The notes under the pieces are model-generated. The model saw only the letters and a list, made by a program, of their open reading frames with translations, ran no database searches and was not told the origin of the DNA. Below are positions 1 through 5,039 of a stretch of 5,039 nt of DNA, in pieces. This DNA comes from an uncultured Verrucomicrobiota bacterium. GTDB taxonomy: Bacteria; Verrucomicrobiota; Verrucomicrobiia; Limisphaerales; SXTU01. Within the stretch, counting starts at the first letter, position 1. Each line of letters begins with the position of its first letter. Made by a program: the position numbers and the translations under genes. The stretch covers positions 1-5,039 of the forward strand of contig CAIPBN010000363.1 of assembly GCA_903863315.1 (NCBI GenBank), written 5' to 3'.

Positions 1-44
1 CCAAGACGGTGACCGTCACGGTGCCCAAGAGCCAAGGCAAGTAG
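1..44 (+). CDS. C-terminal end of an unidentified plus-strand protein
   Basis: An open frame enters from the left edge and stops at TAG (42-44), giving the last 13 residues, KTVTVTVPKSQGK. The alternating Thr-Val run followed by a basic, hydrophilic tail looks like the last beta-strand of an immunoglobulin-like, PKD-like or cadherin-like domain. Such ends are common on secreted or surface proteins, but 13 residues cannot identify a family. The strong hairpin about 40 bases downstream, in the direction of this frame, supports it being the true end of a gene. The gene converges on the DUF1501 gene. Function unknown. Confidence 0.5.
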   Translation, partial: KTVTVTVPKSQGK

Positions 45-85
45 GCCAACACAAGTTATCTCACCGGCATCTGTGCCGGAAAGCG

Positions 86-120
86 CGAGGGCTGGACCAA
101 CCGTCCAGCCCTCGTTGCTC
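86..120 (+). terminator. Strong GC-rich hairpin terminator, possibly bidirectional
   Basis: Bases 86-97 pair perfectly with 103-114, a 12-bp stem (CGAGGGCTGGAC and its complement) closed by a five-base loop. A T-poor tail (TTGCTCGTT) follows, so the hairpin is very stable but the U-tract is weak. It lies 41 bases past the stop codon of the plus-strand gene and between two convergent genes, the usual place for a terminator. It could also block read-through from the minus-strand DUF1501 gene. Confidence 0.65.
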
Positions 121-138
121 GTTCGGACAAGCTGACCC

Positions 139-180
139 GCCGCGAGGCTTCTCTTTGCGTCGCTATGCGTTCTTCGCGGC
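139..180. repeat. Palindromic intergenic element with GCG-rich submodules (REP-like)
   Basis: GCCGCGA (139-145) and TCGCGGC (174-180) form a perfect 7-bp inverted repeat. Between them, related short modules recur: TTTGCGTC, TATGCGTTC and TTCGCGGC on the plus strand, read as GAACGCA, GACGCAAAG and so on from the other strand. From memory, similar GCAAAG/GCGAAG-type dispersed repeats occur in intergenic DNA of many environmental bacteria, so this may be one copy of such a family. Only one copy is present here, so repeat status is inferred. Confidence 0.4.
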
Positions 181-188
181 TAATCTAT

Positions 189-211
189 TTCGGACTTCGG
201 GATTATCCGAA
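189..211 (-). terminator. Possible weak hairpin overlapping the DUF1501 stop codon
   Basis: TTCGGA (189-194) and TCCGAA (206-211) form a perfect 6-bp inverted repeat around an 11-base loop that contains the minus-strand TAA stop (203-205). Read on the minus strand it is followed by an A/T-rich stretch (ATAGATTAG) but no T-run. It could help end transcription or protect the 3' end of the DUF1501 message. The stem is short and could be chance. Confidence 0.2.
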
Positions 212-1612
212 CAGCCCCATGACCGGTTTGCCCGAGGAGAAGGGCGGACGGATGATGCCCGTGTTCTTGCCCAGATCGTTCAGCGGCACGCCCAACGCGT
301 GCAGGATCGTGGCGTGGAGATCTTGAGGCGTCACGGGATTGCTCTTCGGTGCGGCTCCGGTCTTGTCCGACTCGCCGTAAACCGCTCCGCCGCGAATGCC
401 GCAGCCGGCCACGATCGCGGAGAAGCATTGGGGCCAGTGCTGGCGACCGGGCGGTCCCTGCGTGAGGATGATCGGCGTGCGCCCAAACTCGCCCACGGCG
501 ACGACCATGGTGTCTTGGAGCATGCCCCGCTCTTTGAGGTCGGTCAGCAAGGCGGATAGGGATTCATCCAAGCGCGGCAGGCAGTGGTTCATGCCGTAGG
601 AACCATTGCTGAAGGCATTGCCCATGCCCATGTTGCCGCCGTGCATGTCCCAACTGGAAGCGGGCGGGCCACCACCGGTCTCCCCGGGCGCGGGGCCGAC
701 CCAGCCATTCACGGTCACGAAGCGCACGCCAGCCTCCACCATCCGTCGCGCGAGCAGCAGGTTTTGCCCCAAGGGATGCATGCCGTAGCGCTCGCGGACG
801 GCGCGTGGCTCGCGGCTCAAATCGAACGCCTCCCGACCTTCCGGCCGCGTCATCGCGTCGTAGGCCAGTTCACGCAGCTCATGCCAGTCCTTGGCCTGCG
901 GCTCTTCCGCGAGGCGGTTCGACTCTAGGGTGTCGAGCAGCTTGCGCCGTTCCTGCATCCGGGCGGGATCACCCGTCTCATAAATCTCCGGCAGCCTGAA
1001 CTTCGGCATCGCCGGATGGTTGTCAGCCGAGCCAATGAACACCGGTGCGTAGCTCGATCCCAGGTAACCGCCGGAGCCGATGTTCGGCGCGCAGAAGACC
1101 GGCGCGCCCACGCACTTGATGAGCCACGCGTTGGTGAGCAGGTTGCGCTCATTGGAGAGATGCTTGGCCACCACCGATCCAATGTAGGGCAGATCGTCGG
1201 GAACACCTTCCCGGACGCGCTCGACCACCTGCCCGCACAGCAGGTTGTGCATCGCGTCGAAGTGATTGTTGATCGGGCGCGGATGCGTCATCGAGCGGAT
1301 CAGGCAAAACTGATCGGTGACTTGGGAGAGCTTGGGGTGCAGTTCGCTCAACTGCATGCCGGGCACCTTGGAGCGGATGGGTTTGTAAGGCCCGCGAATC
1401 TCGGACGGCGCGTCCGGCTTCAAGTCCCACGTGTCAATGTGGCTTGGCCCGCCGCACAGAAGCACGAAGATGCAGCACTTCTTCGAGGCCACGGCCTTGC
1501 CCGAGGCATCGAACTTGTCCTTGCCGACGACCAGTCCGGGGATCCCGAGGTTGAGCAGGCCGACGCCGCCGGCTTTAAGTGCCGTGCGCCGAGAAGTCTT
1601 GGGTAGGTTCAT
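203..1612 (-). CDS. DUF1501 family protein with Tat-type signal (exported alkaline-phosphatase-fold protein)
   Basis: The protein has 469 residues from the ATG at 1612, about full length for DUF1501. The N-terminus reads TSRRTALKAGG (residues 6-16) followed by a hydrophobic stretch to about residue 29, a twin-arginine (Tat) export signal, so it probably acts outside the cytoplasm. Family hallmarks in order are FVLLCGGPSHIDTWD (49-63), a RSMTHPRPINNHFDAMHNLL segment, WDMHGG (321-326), GEFGRTP (E375-T379) and RQHWPQC (H392). The Asp/His-rich motifs resemble the metal site of the alkaline phosphatase/sulfatase superfamily, to which DUF1501 is related. The substrate is unknown. An in-frame TTG at 1618 would add two residues; ATG is preferred. 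The TTG would also be a 471-residue start, and neither start has a Shine-Dalgarno. Family members often sit next to a DUF1549/DUF1553 gene, but none is adjacent here: upstream is a phosphohexomutase and downstream a convergent gene. A probable terminator upstream suggests a separate promoter, which I could not identify with confidence. Confidence 0.93.
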   Translation of the reverse strand: MNLPKTSRRTALKAGGVGLLNLGIPGLVVGKDKFDASGKAVASKKCCIFVLLCGGPSHIDTWDLKPDAPSEIRGPYKPIRSKVPGMQLSELHPKLSQVTDQFCLIRSMTHPRPINNHFDAMHNLLCGQVVERVREGVPDDLPYIGSVVAKHLSNERNLLTNAWLIKCVGAPVFCAPNIGSGGYLGSSYAPVFIGSADNHPAMPKFRLPEIYETGDPARMQERRKLLDTLESNRLAEEPQAKDWHELRELAYDAMTRPEGREAFDLSREPRAVRERYGMHPLGQNLLLARRMVEAGVRFVTVNGWVGPAPGETGGGPPASSWDMHGGNMGMGNAFSNGSYGMNHCLPRLDESLSALLTDLKERGMLQDTMVVAVGEFGRTPIILTQGPPGRQHWPQCFSAIVAGCGIRGGAVYGESDKTGAAPKSNPVTPQDLHATILHALGVPLNDLGKNTGIIRPPFSSGKPVMGLFG

Positions 1613-1700
1613 AGACAATGCTTGGCTGAGCTGAGCTGAAAGGACTTGGACGCGAGCCTACCTCCCGCTAGCCCCGACGCAACGAGAATACTTGAAGCGG

Positions 1701-1727
1701 AAAACTCTCCCCGTTCGAGGCAGAGAG
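1701..1727 (-). terminator. Candidate rho-independent terminator of the phosphohexomutase gene
   Basis: Read on the minus strand, CTCTC (1727-1723) pairs with GAGAG (1709-1705). Two further C-G pairs (1711-1712 with 1719-1720) sit above a small asymmetric internal loop, closed by a six-base loop. TTTT (1704-1701) follows the stem immediately. The structure lies 17 bases after the mutase TGA stop. The stem is imperfect and part of a simple (GA)n run (1721-1731), so strength is uncertain. Confidence 0.4.
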
Positions 1728-1744
1728 AGAGGCGGCGCCCAGGC

Positions 1745-3181
1745 TCAGGCCAGCAGCTTCCGGCACGCGGCTTCCAGCTTCTTCATCTGCTTGGCGGATT
1801 TCGCCTCGATGTAGCAGCGGATGAGCGGCTCGGTGCCGCTGGCGCGGAAGGCGACCCACTCGCGGTTGGGCAGGAGGAACTTGAAACCGTCGGTGGTGAT
1901 GAACTTCTCAACCGGAATGCCGCCTACGTCCTTGAGGCCGGCCTTCAACTTGCCGAGCAGCGCGTCCTTGGTCTCGGGGTTGATTTTGACGTTGATTCGC
2001 GTGGTGTGGAACTCGCCGGTCTGTTTCTCCAACGTCTTGAGAATCTGGCCGAGGGATTTCTTCTCGGTGGCGACGAGTTCGGCCATGAGCAGACAGGCGA
2101 GCACGCCGTCCTTCTCGGGCACGTGGCCCTTCACCGAGAGGCCGCCGCTCTCCTCGCCGCCGACGATGATGGGTTCGCTCTCCATGAGCGCGCCGATGTA
2201 TTTGAAGCCGACGGGCGTCTCGTGGAGCTTCACGCCGAGCAGTTCCGCCACGGCGTCCACCTGATGGCTCGTGGGCACGGTGCGGACGACCGCGCCGGTC
2301 CAGCCACGGTTCTTCTTCAAGTGGTAGAGGGCGAGCGCGAGAATCTGGTTTGGCGTGAGCCAGACGCCGCTCTTGTCCACGACGCCGAAGCGGTCGGCAT
2401 CGCCATCGAGGCCGAGGCCGAACTGCGCCTTGCCCGCGAGGACGAACTTGCTGACCTCCTCCATGCCGTGCGCGTCCGGCTCGGGGTGGTGACCGCCGAA
2501 GAGCGGGTTCAGCTCGTTGTGGAAGGTCGTGACCTTCGCGCCGCCGTCCTCGGTGAGCAGGGTGTCCAGGTAGCCGCGCCCGGTGCCATACATCAGCTCG
2601 ACGGCAATCTTGAGCTTCGCCTTCTTGATGGCGGCGAAGTCAATCAGCTTGCGTATCTGCTTAAAGTAGTCGGGCTGCGGGTCAATGGTTTTGCACTGAA
2701 AGGTGCCGACGACGGCGGCCTTGAAGGTCCAGCCCTCGGCCTGGCGCTTGGCGATGTTCGCCTCAACTTGTTTGGTGACCTCGGCAGTGGCAGGCGCGCC
2801 GTTGTAGGTGGAGAACTTGAGGCCCTGATATTCCGCCGGGTTGTGGCTGGCGGTCATGTTGATGCCGCCGATGGCCTTGCGATGACGAATGGTGTGCGCG
2901 ATGACGGGCGTGGGCGCGTCGCGCTGGCAAAGGAGGCAGGTAAGACCGTTGGCCGTGAGCACCTCGGCGACGGCGAGGCTGAACTCGCGCCCGAGAAAAC
3001 GCGTGTCGTGGCCGATGATCACGACGGGCTTGCGCTTGGCGATGGCGGACTGGGGATTCTTTAGTTCGGCGTTGAGATAGTCCGCGATGCCTTGGGCCGC
3101 AAGGCGGACGCCGTCGAAGGTGAAGTCGCGCGCGATGAGGCCGCGCCAGCCGCTGGTGCCGAATTTGATGGAGATGCTCAT
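1745..3181 (-). CDS. Alpha-D-phosphohexomutase (phosphoglucomutase/phosphomannomutase family)
   Basis: The protein has 478 residues, full length for the four-domain phosphohexomutase superfamily, which moves a phosphate between C1 and C6 of a hexose (glucose or mannose phosphates) in the cytoplasm. The N-terminus has FGTSGWRG (7-14). Domain 1 carries the catalytic phosphoserine loop TASHNP, with Ser112. Domain 2 has the metal-binding loop DGDADR (259-264). Domain 3 has the sugar-binding loop GGEESGG (341-347). Domain 4 has the phosphate-binding loop RASGTEP (446-452). All key residues are intact, so the enzyme should be active. The EESGG loop is more like glucose-type mutases than the GEMSG of many phosphomannomutases or the glucosamine enzyme GlmM, so phosphoglucomutase activity is favoured but not proven; I give no gene symbol for that reason. 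The ATG at 3181 places FGTSG correctly near the N-terminus, as in the family. The leader just upstream is pyrimidine-rich (CCTTTCCCCAATCC) with no Shine-Dalgarno. nuoA lies upstream on the same strand, 99 bases away across a repeat. Confidence 0.95.
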   Translation of the reverse strand: MSISIKFGTSGWRGLIARDFTFDGVRLAAQGIADYLNAELKNPQSAIAKRKPVVIIGHDTRFLGREFSLAVAEVLTANGLTCLLCQRDAPTPVIAHTIRHRKAIGGINMTASHNPAEYQGLKFSTYNGAPATAEVTKQVEANIAKRQAEGWTFKAAVVGTFQCKTIDPQPDYFKQIRKLIDFAAIKKAKLKIAVELMYGTGRGYLDTLLTEDGGAKVTTFHNELNPLFGGHHPEPDAHGMEEVSKFVLAGKAQFGLGLDGDADRFGVVDKSGVWLTPNQILALALYHLKKNRGWTGAVVRTVPTSHQVDAVAELLGVKLHETPVGFKYIGALMESEPIIVGGEESGGLSVKGHVPEKDGVLACLLMAELVATEKKSLGQILKTLEKQTGEFHTTRINVKINPETKDALLGKLKAGLKDVGGIPVEKFITTDGFKFLLPNREWVAFRASGTEPLIRCYIEAKSAKQMKKLEAACRKLLA

Positions 3182-3199
3182 GGATTGGGGAAAGGAATG

Positions 3200-3270
3200 A
3201 TGAAGGATGAATTATGAGGTGTGAAGTGACCGCCCGTGCGCTTCATTCATCCTTCATACTTCTTACCTCA
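3200..3270. repeat. Inverted, modular low-complexity intergenic repeat
   Basis: ATGAAGGATGAAT occurs at 3200-3212 and, inverted, at 3245-3257: a perfect 13-bp inverted repeat with 32 bases between. The flanks share further modules in a different order: TGAGGT followed by TGAAGT on the plus side (3214-3227), and TGAGGTAAGAAGT when the right arm is read on the minus strand (3270-3258). The whole 99-bp nuoA-mutase spacer is nearly filled by these GAAG/GGATGAA/GAGGT units. The transcript from nuoA could fold into a long-armed stem here. It does not look like a transposon end; it resembles a dispersed intergenic repeat. Confidence 0.6.
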
Positions 3271-3280
3271 AACTTTCGCT

Positions 3281-3682
3281 TCAGTTCTTCCAGTCGAACA
3301 CGCCTTTCTTCAGCGCGTAGATGTAGCCGATGAAGAGGATGCCGACGAAGGAAGCCATCGAGCCGAGGATGAGCGCGGCGTTTTGAGCCAGGACTTCGCG
3401 ATAGACGACCGCCCACGGGTAGAGGAAGACGACTTCGATGTCGAACAGGATGAAGAGCATCGCGACGAGGTAGAACTTCACCGAGAGCCGCGTGCTGCCC
3501 TCGCCAATGGGCAACATGCCGCATTCGTAGGCGGTGTCCTTCATCTGCGTCGTGCGCGATGCGATCTTGCGGTTGAAGAACCGCCCGGCGATTTCGGACA
3601 GCACGAGGATGCCGCCAGCGATAGCGAGCGCCACGAGAAGGAGAAAGAGGACCGGCACGTATTGCACCAACTGCGAATCCAT
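3281..3682 (-). CDS. nuoA: NADH-quinone oxidoreductase subunit A (complex I membrane subunit)
   Basis: The protein has 133 residues, a normal NuoA size. NuoA is a small inner-membrane subunit at the junction between the peripheral and membrane arms of complex I, near the quinone site. Three hydrophobic segments are visible at about residues 9-31, 68-90 and 101-123. The family signature YECG (52-55) in the first loop is present, followed by RLSVKFYLVAMLFILFDIEV (65-84) and FLYPWA (86-91), including the acidic pair of the second helix (Asp81, Glu83). The ATG at 3682 is chosen because it gives the standard short N-terminus (MDSQLVQYVPVL). The frame stays open upstream to 3919, but that extension is hydrophilic and unlike the family. 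No Shine-Dalgarno is seen. The usual next gene, nuoB, is absent: a phosphohexomutase follows instead. Upstream is a divergent pseudopilin gene, so nuoA is the first gene of its transcript. Confidence 0.95.
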   Translation of the reverse strand: MDSQLVQYVPVLFLLLVALAIAGGILVLSEIAGRFFNRKIASRTTQMKDTAYECGMLPIGEGSTRLSVKFYLVAMLFILFDIEVVFLYPWAVVYREVLAQNAALILGSMASFVGILFIGYIYALKKGVFDWKN

Positions 3683-3959
3683 GCCGGGACGGTAGGAATG
3701 CCCCCCCGGCTTGGCAAGGGCAAAGGCCGGCGCACACCCCGATGTCGACCGATCGCAAACCACTTGGCCCGGCTGACGTATGCTTGGACCGCGTCGCAAG
3801 CCGTTGGACCTGCTCAGGCTGTTCATCCCTACATTTTCCCTCCGATTGGGGAAAAACCAGTTGAGAGAACGCTCAAGCTTGCTACTCTTCGGCCAATCCA
3901 CGGGCGAGTTGCCGGCCAAGCAGGCGGGCAGTCACCTTGGGCTGCGCAACTGGGACACC
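3683..3959. other. Divergent intergenic region between nuoA and the pseudopilin gene
   Basis: These 277 bases separate two divergent starts and so should hold promoters for both. Both flanking frames stay open into this stretch (minus to 3919, plus from 3780), but neither extension looks like protein of the adjacent family, so I treat it as non-coding. A run of seven C residues (3701-3707) lies 18 bases before the nuoA start. A short palindrome, TTGAG with CTCAA (3861-3865 and 3872-3876), overlaps the candidate plus-strand promoter. I see no RNA gene. Confidence 0.5.
3861..3888 (+). promoter_or_regulatory. Weak candidate sigma-70-type promoter for the pseudopilin gene
   Basis: TTGAGA (3861-3866) matches the -35 consensus at five of six positions. 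After a 16-base spacer comes TACTCT (3883-3888), which matches the -10 consensus at only three of six. The start codon lies about 70 bases downstream. The -35 box overlaps a small palindrome (TTGAG/CTCAA) that could be an operator or chance. The match is weak. Confidence 0.22.
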
Positions 3960-4334
3960 ATGCTGATTGCACGAACCTCACCAGCCAACCGGCGGCAGCT
4001 CGCCGCAGCCCGGGGCTTCACCTTGCTGGAGATAATGATCGTCGTCGGAGTCATCGGCATCATGGCCTCGATCGCCTTACCCAACTTCCTCAAAGCACGA
4101 GCGACCGCTGAGCAACGAAGCTGCATCAAGAATCTCCGCGAGCTGGACGTGACCAAGCAGCAGTGGGGATTTGAAAACAAACAGGGGCCAACAGCCACCC
4201 CAACCATCGCCCAAATCCAGGCTTATTTCGGCCAGAGCCGCATGCCCGTCTGCCCCTCGCGGGGCACCTACAGGCTCCGCCGGTTGGACCGCAACCCCAC
4301 CTGCACGCGCGCCACGGTCGGGCACACTCTCTGA
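3960..4334 (+). CDS. Short type II secretion/type IV pilus-like pseudopilin (GspG-like N-terminus)
   Basis: The protein has 124 residues. It has a 19-residue basic leader ending AAARG, then GFTLLEIMIVVGVIGIMASI: the prepilin peptidase site (cleavage Gly19/Phe20), the conserved Glu at mature position 5 (Glu24), and the hydrophobic assembly helix to about residue 40. PNFLKARA (41-48) follows, as in GspG-like pseudopilins. The soluble part is tiny (about 75 residues) and holds cysteines at 55, 98 and 115 in the order CIKNL, VCPSRGTY and NPTCT, ending GHTL. From memory, similar short pilin-like proteins with a CP-GTY...NPTC-type C-terminus are common in Verrucomicrobia, often in many copies. The start at 3960 gives a leader of ordinary length; the frame is open back to an ATG at 3780, which would give an implausible 79-residue leader. 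The C-terminal part is Arg-rich (YRLRRLDRNP). No other pilus or secretion gene is in the window. Its role, as a minor pseudopilin or a stand-alone surface fibre subunit, is unknown. Confidence 0.88.
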   Translation: MLIARTSPANRRQLAAARGFTLLEIMIVVGVIGIMASIALPNFLKARATAEQRSCIKNLRELDVTKQQWGFENKQGPTATPTIAQIQAYFGQSRMPVCPSRGTYRLRRLDRNPTCTRATVGHTL

Positions 4335-4400
4335 TGCAGGGTGCCGCGCGCTGAATTTCCGCTTCGCACCGGCGCGTCCATTGTGCTCGAATTGCCGCCT
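4335..4400 (+). other. Short spacer between the pseudopilin and ThuA-like genes
   Basis: These 66 bases have no convincing terminator: only a 5-bp GGTGC/GCACC pairing (4340-4344 with 4366-4370) and no T-run. No clear promoter or Shine-Dalgarno precedes the ATG at 4401. Co-transcription of the two genes is therefore possible but not shown. Confidence 0.35.
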
Positions 4401-5039
4401 ATGAAACATCTGTTCGCCTGCCTCCTGCTTGCTGCCCTGCCCTCCCTCCACGCCGCCGCTCCCGCCAAACCGCTGCGCGCCCTGGTCATCTCCGGCGGCT
4501 GCTGCCACGATTATGCGCTCCAGCATGTCATCTTGAAGGAGGGACTCGAAGCGCGCGCCCACATCGAAGTGGACACCATCCACTCCCCCGACCGCTCCAC
4601 CAAGGCGAAGTTCGAAAAGTATGAGAAGCCCGACTGGGCCAAGGGCTACGACGTCATCATCCACGATGAATGCAGCGCGGACGTGAAGGACCTGCCCTAC
4701 GTGAACAACATCCTCGCCGCGCACAAGGCCGGCGTCGCCGCCGTGAACCTCCATTGCGCCATGCACAGCTACCGCGTCGGCCAGTTCCGCGAGCCCGTCC
4801 AGCCCGGCTCGCCGGACGCGCTCTGGTTCGACCTGCTCGGCCTCCAGTCCACCGGCCACGGCCCGCAGGTGCCCATCGAGGTCACCATCGTGAACAAGGA
4901 CCACCCCGTCACCAAGCCGCTGGGCAACTGGACCACCATCAACGAGGAGCTCTACAACAACGTCAAAATCTTCCCCAGCGCCATCCCCATGATGAAGGGC
5001 AAGCAAGTCATCAAGCAGAAGGACGGCACCACCAAGGAC
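4401..5039 (+). CDS. ThuA domain-containing secreted protein, 3' end beyond the window
   Basis: The first 213 codons are present with no stop before the right edge. The N-terminus (MKHLFACLLLAALPSLHA, cleavage likely near Ala18-Ala20) is a Sec signal peptide, so the protein is probably periplasmic or secreted. The mature part starts with a ThuA-like beta-strand and loop, LVISGGCCHDY (28-38). It continues with YDVIIHDE (83-90), NLHCAMHSYR (116-125), WFDLLGLQSTGHGPQ (142-156), DHPVTKPL (167-174) and NEELYNN (181-187), all typical of the ThuA family, which has a class I glutamine amidotransferase-like fold. Named after a trehalose-utilization gene in rhizobia, the family has no settled reaction; in Planctomycetes and Verrucomicrobia such genes are often near oxidoreductases and polysaccharide-use genes. 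Third codon positions are strongly C-biased, more than in its neighbours. The start is supported by the signal peptide; no Shine-Dalgarno is seen. Whether other domains follow cannot be told. Confidence 0.9.
   Translation, partial: MKHLFACLLLAALPSLHAAAPAKPLRALVISGGCCHDYALQHVILKEGLEARAHIEVDTIHSPDRSTKAKFEKYEKPDWAKGYDVIIHDECSADVKDLPYVNNILAAHKAGVAAVNLHCAMHSYRVGQFREPVQPGSPDALWFDLLGLQSTGHGPQVPIEVTIVNKDHPVTKPLGNWTTINEELYNNVKIFPSAIPMMKGKQVIKQKDGTTKD

Noticed and set aside
1016..1606. A 196-codon plus-strand open frame inside the DUF1501 gene
   Set aside because: The translation is Ala/Arg/His-rich with no family pattern, and the opposite strand encodes an intact DUF1501 protein.
1625..1639. CTGAG-CTGAG-CTGA tandem repeat just before the DUF1501 start
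   Set aside because: Fewer than three full copies of a 5-bp unit, with no dyad symmetry; it is compatible with chance.
1646..3064. A 472-codon plus-strand open frame lying antisense to the phosphohexomutase
   Set aside because: It mirrors a GC-rich real gene. Its translation is rich in Leu, Glu, Gly, Val and Arg without any domain or membrane pattern, while the minus-strand protein has every catalytic loop of its family.
3200..3257. The 13-bp inverted repeat as ends of a miniature transposon
   Set aside because: The interval is only 58 bp, there is no target-site duplication, and the flanking modules recur in permuted order, which fits a modular intergenic repeat better.
3701..3707. A run of seven C residues as a phase-variable tract ahead of nuoA
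   Set aside because: It is a single short run in a GC-rich genome, with no sign that slippage would affect anything; complex I is also an unlikely target of phase variation.
3243..3758. A 171-codon minus-strand frame overlapping nuoA
   Set aside because: It is a frame-shifted shadow of nuoA, Arg-rich with no membrane helices. Its end simply reads through the intergenic repeat.
3683..3919. An N-terminal extension of NuoA of 79 residues
   Set aside because: The frame is open, but the extension is hydrophilic and NuoA normally begins a few residues before its first helix, as the ATG at 3682 provides.
3780..3959. A 60-residue N-terminal extension of the pseudopilin
   Set aside because: Prepilin leaders are usually short; the ATG at 3960 gives a 19-residue leader with the expected positive charge.
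4077..5006. A 309-codon minus-strand open frame opposite the pseudopilin and ThuA-like genes
   Set aside because: It overlaps two well-supported plus-strand genes and is a low-complexity Val/Gly/Asp-rich mirror of the C-biased ThuA coding sequence, with no recognisable motif.

Overview
This is a 5,039-base stretch of a GC-rich bacterial chromosome, most likely from the Planctomycetes-Verrucomicrobia group and, in my judgement, more probably Verrucomicrobia. That is inferred from the gene content: a Tat-exported DUF1501 protein, a secreted ThuA-domain protein, and a very short GspG-like pseudopilin with C-terminal cysteines. It also fits the almost complete absence of Shine-Dalgarno sequences ahead of the starts. 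No 16S or marker phylogeny is available in the window.

Layout, left to right. (1) Positions 1-44 hold the last 13 codons of a plus-strand gene. It is followed by a strong GC-rich hairpin (86-114) and a palindromic intergenic element (139-180). (2) A minus-strand DUF1501 gene (203-1612) converges on that tail. (3) A 132-bp spacer holds a probable terminator for the next minus-strand gene. (4) A complete minus-strand alpha-D-phosphohexomutase of the phosphoglucomutase/phosphomannomutase family occupies 1745-3181. (5) A 99-bp spacer carries a 13-bp inverted repeat made of GAAGGATGAA-type modules. (6) nuoA, a subunit of respiratory complex I, lies at 3281-3682 on the minus strand. (7) A 277-bp divergent intergenic region may contain a promoter. 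(8) A plus-strand pseudopilin gene occupies 3960-4334. (9) A plus-strand ThuA-like gene starts at 4401 and runs off the right edge.

The genes do not form one obvious pathway. The minus-strand block mixes respiration (nuoA), sugar-phosphate metabolism (the mutase) and an exported alkaline-phosphatase-fold protein (DUF1501). The plus-strand block pairs a pilin-like protein with a secreted ThuA protein. The candidate terminator and repeats between genes suggest several short transcription units rather than one operon. I found no rRNA, tRNA, CRISPR array, insertion sequence or phage signature. I did not find convincing evidence of a new multi-gene system. The main points to follow up are nuoA and DUF1501 lying away from their usual partner genes, two module-like intergenic repeats, and the solitary small pseudopilin.
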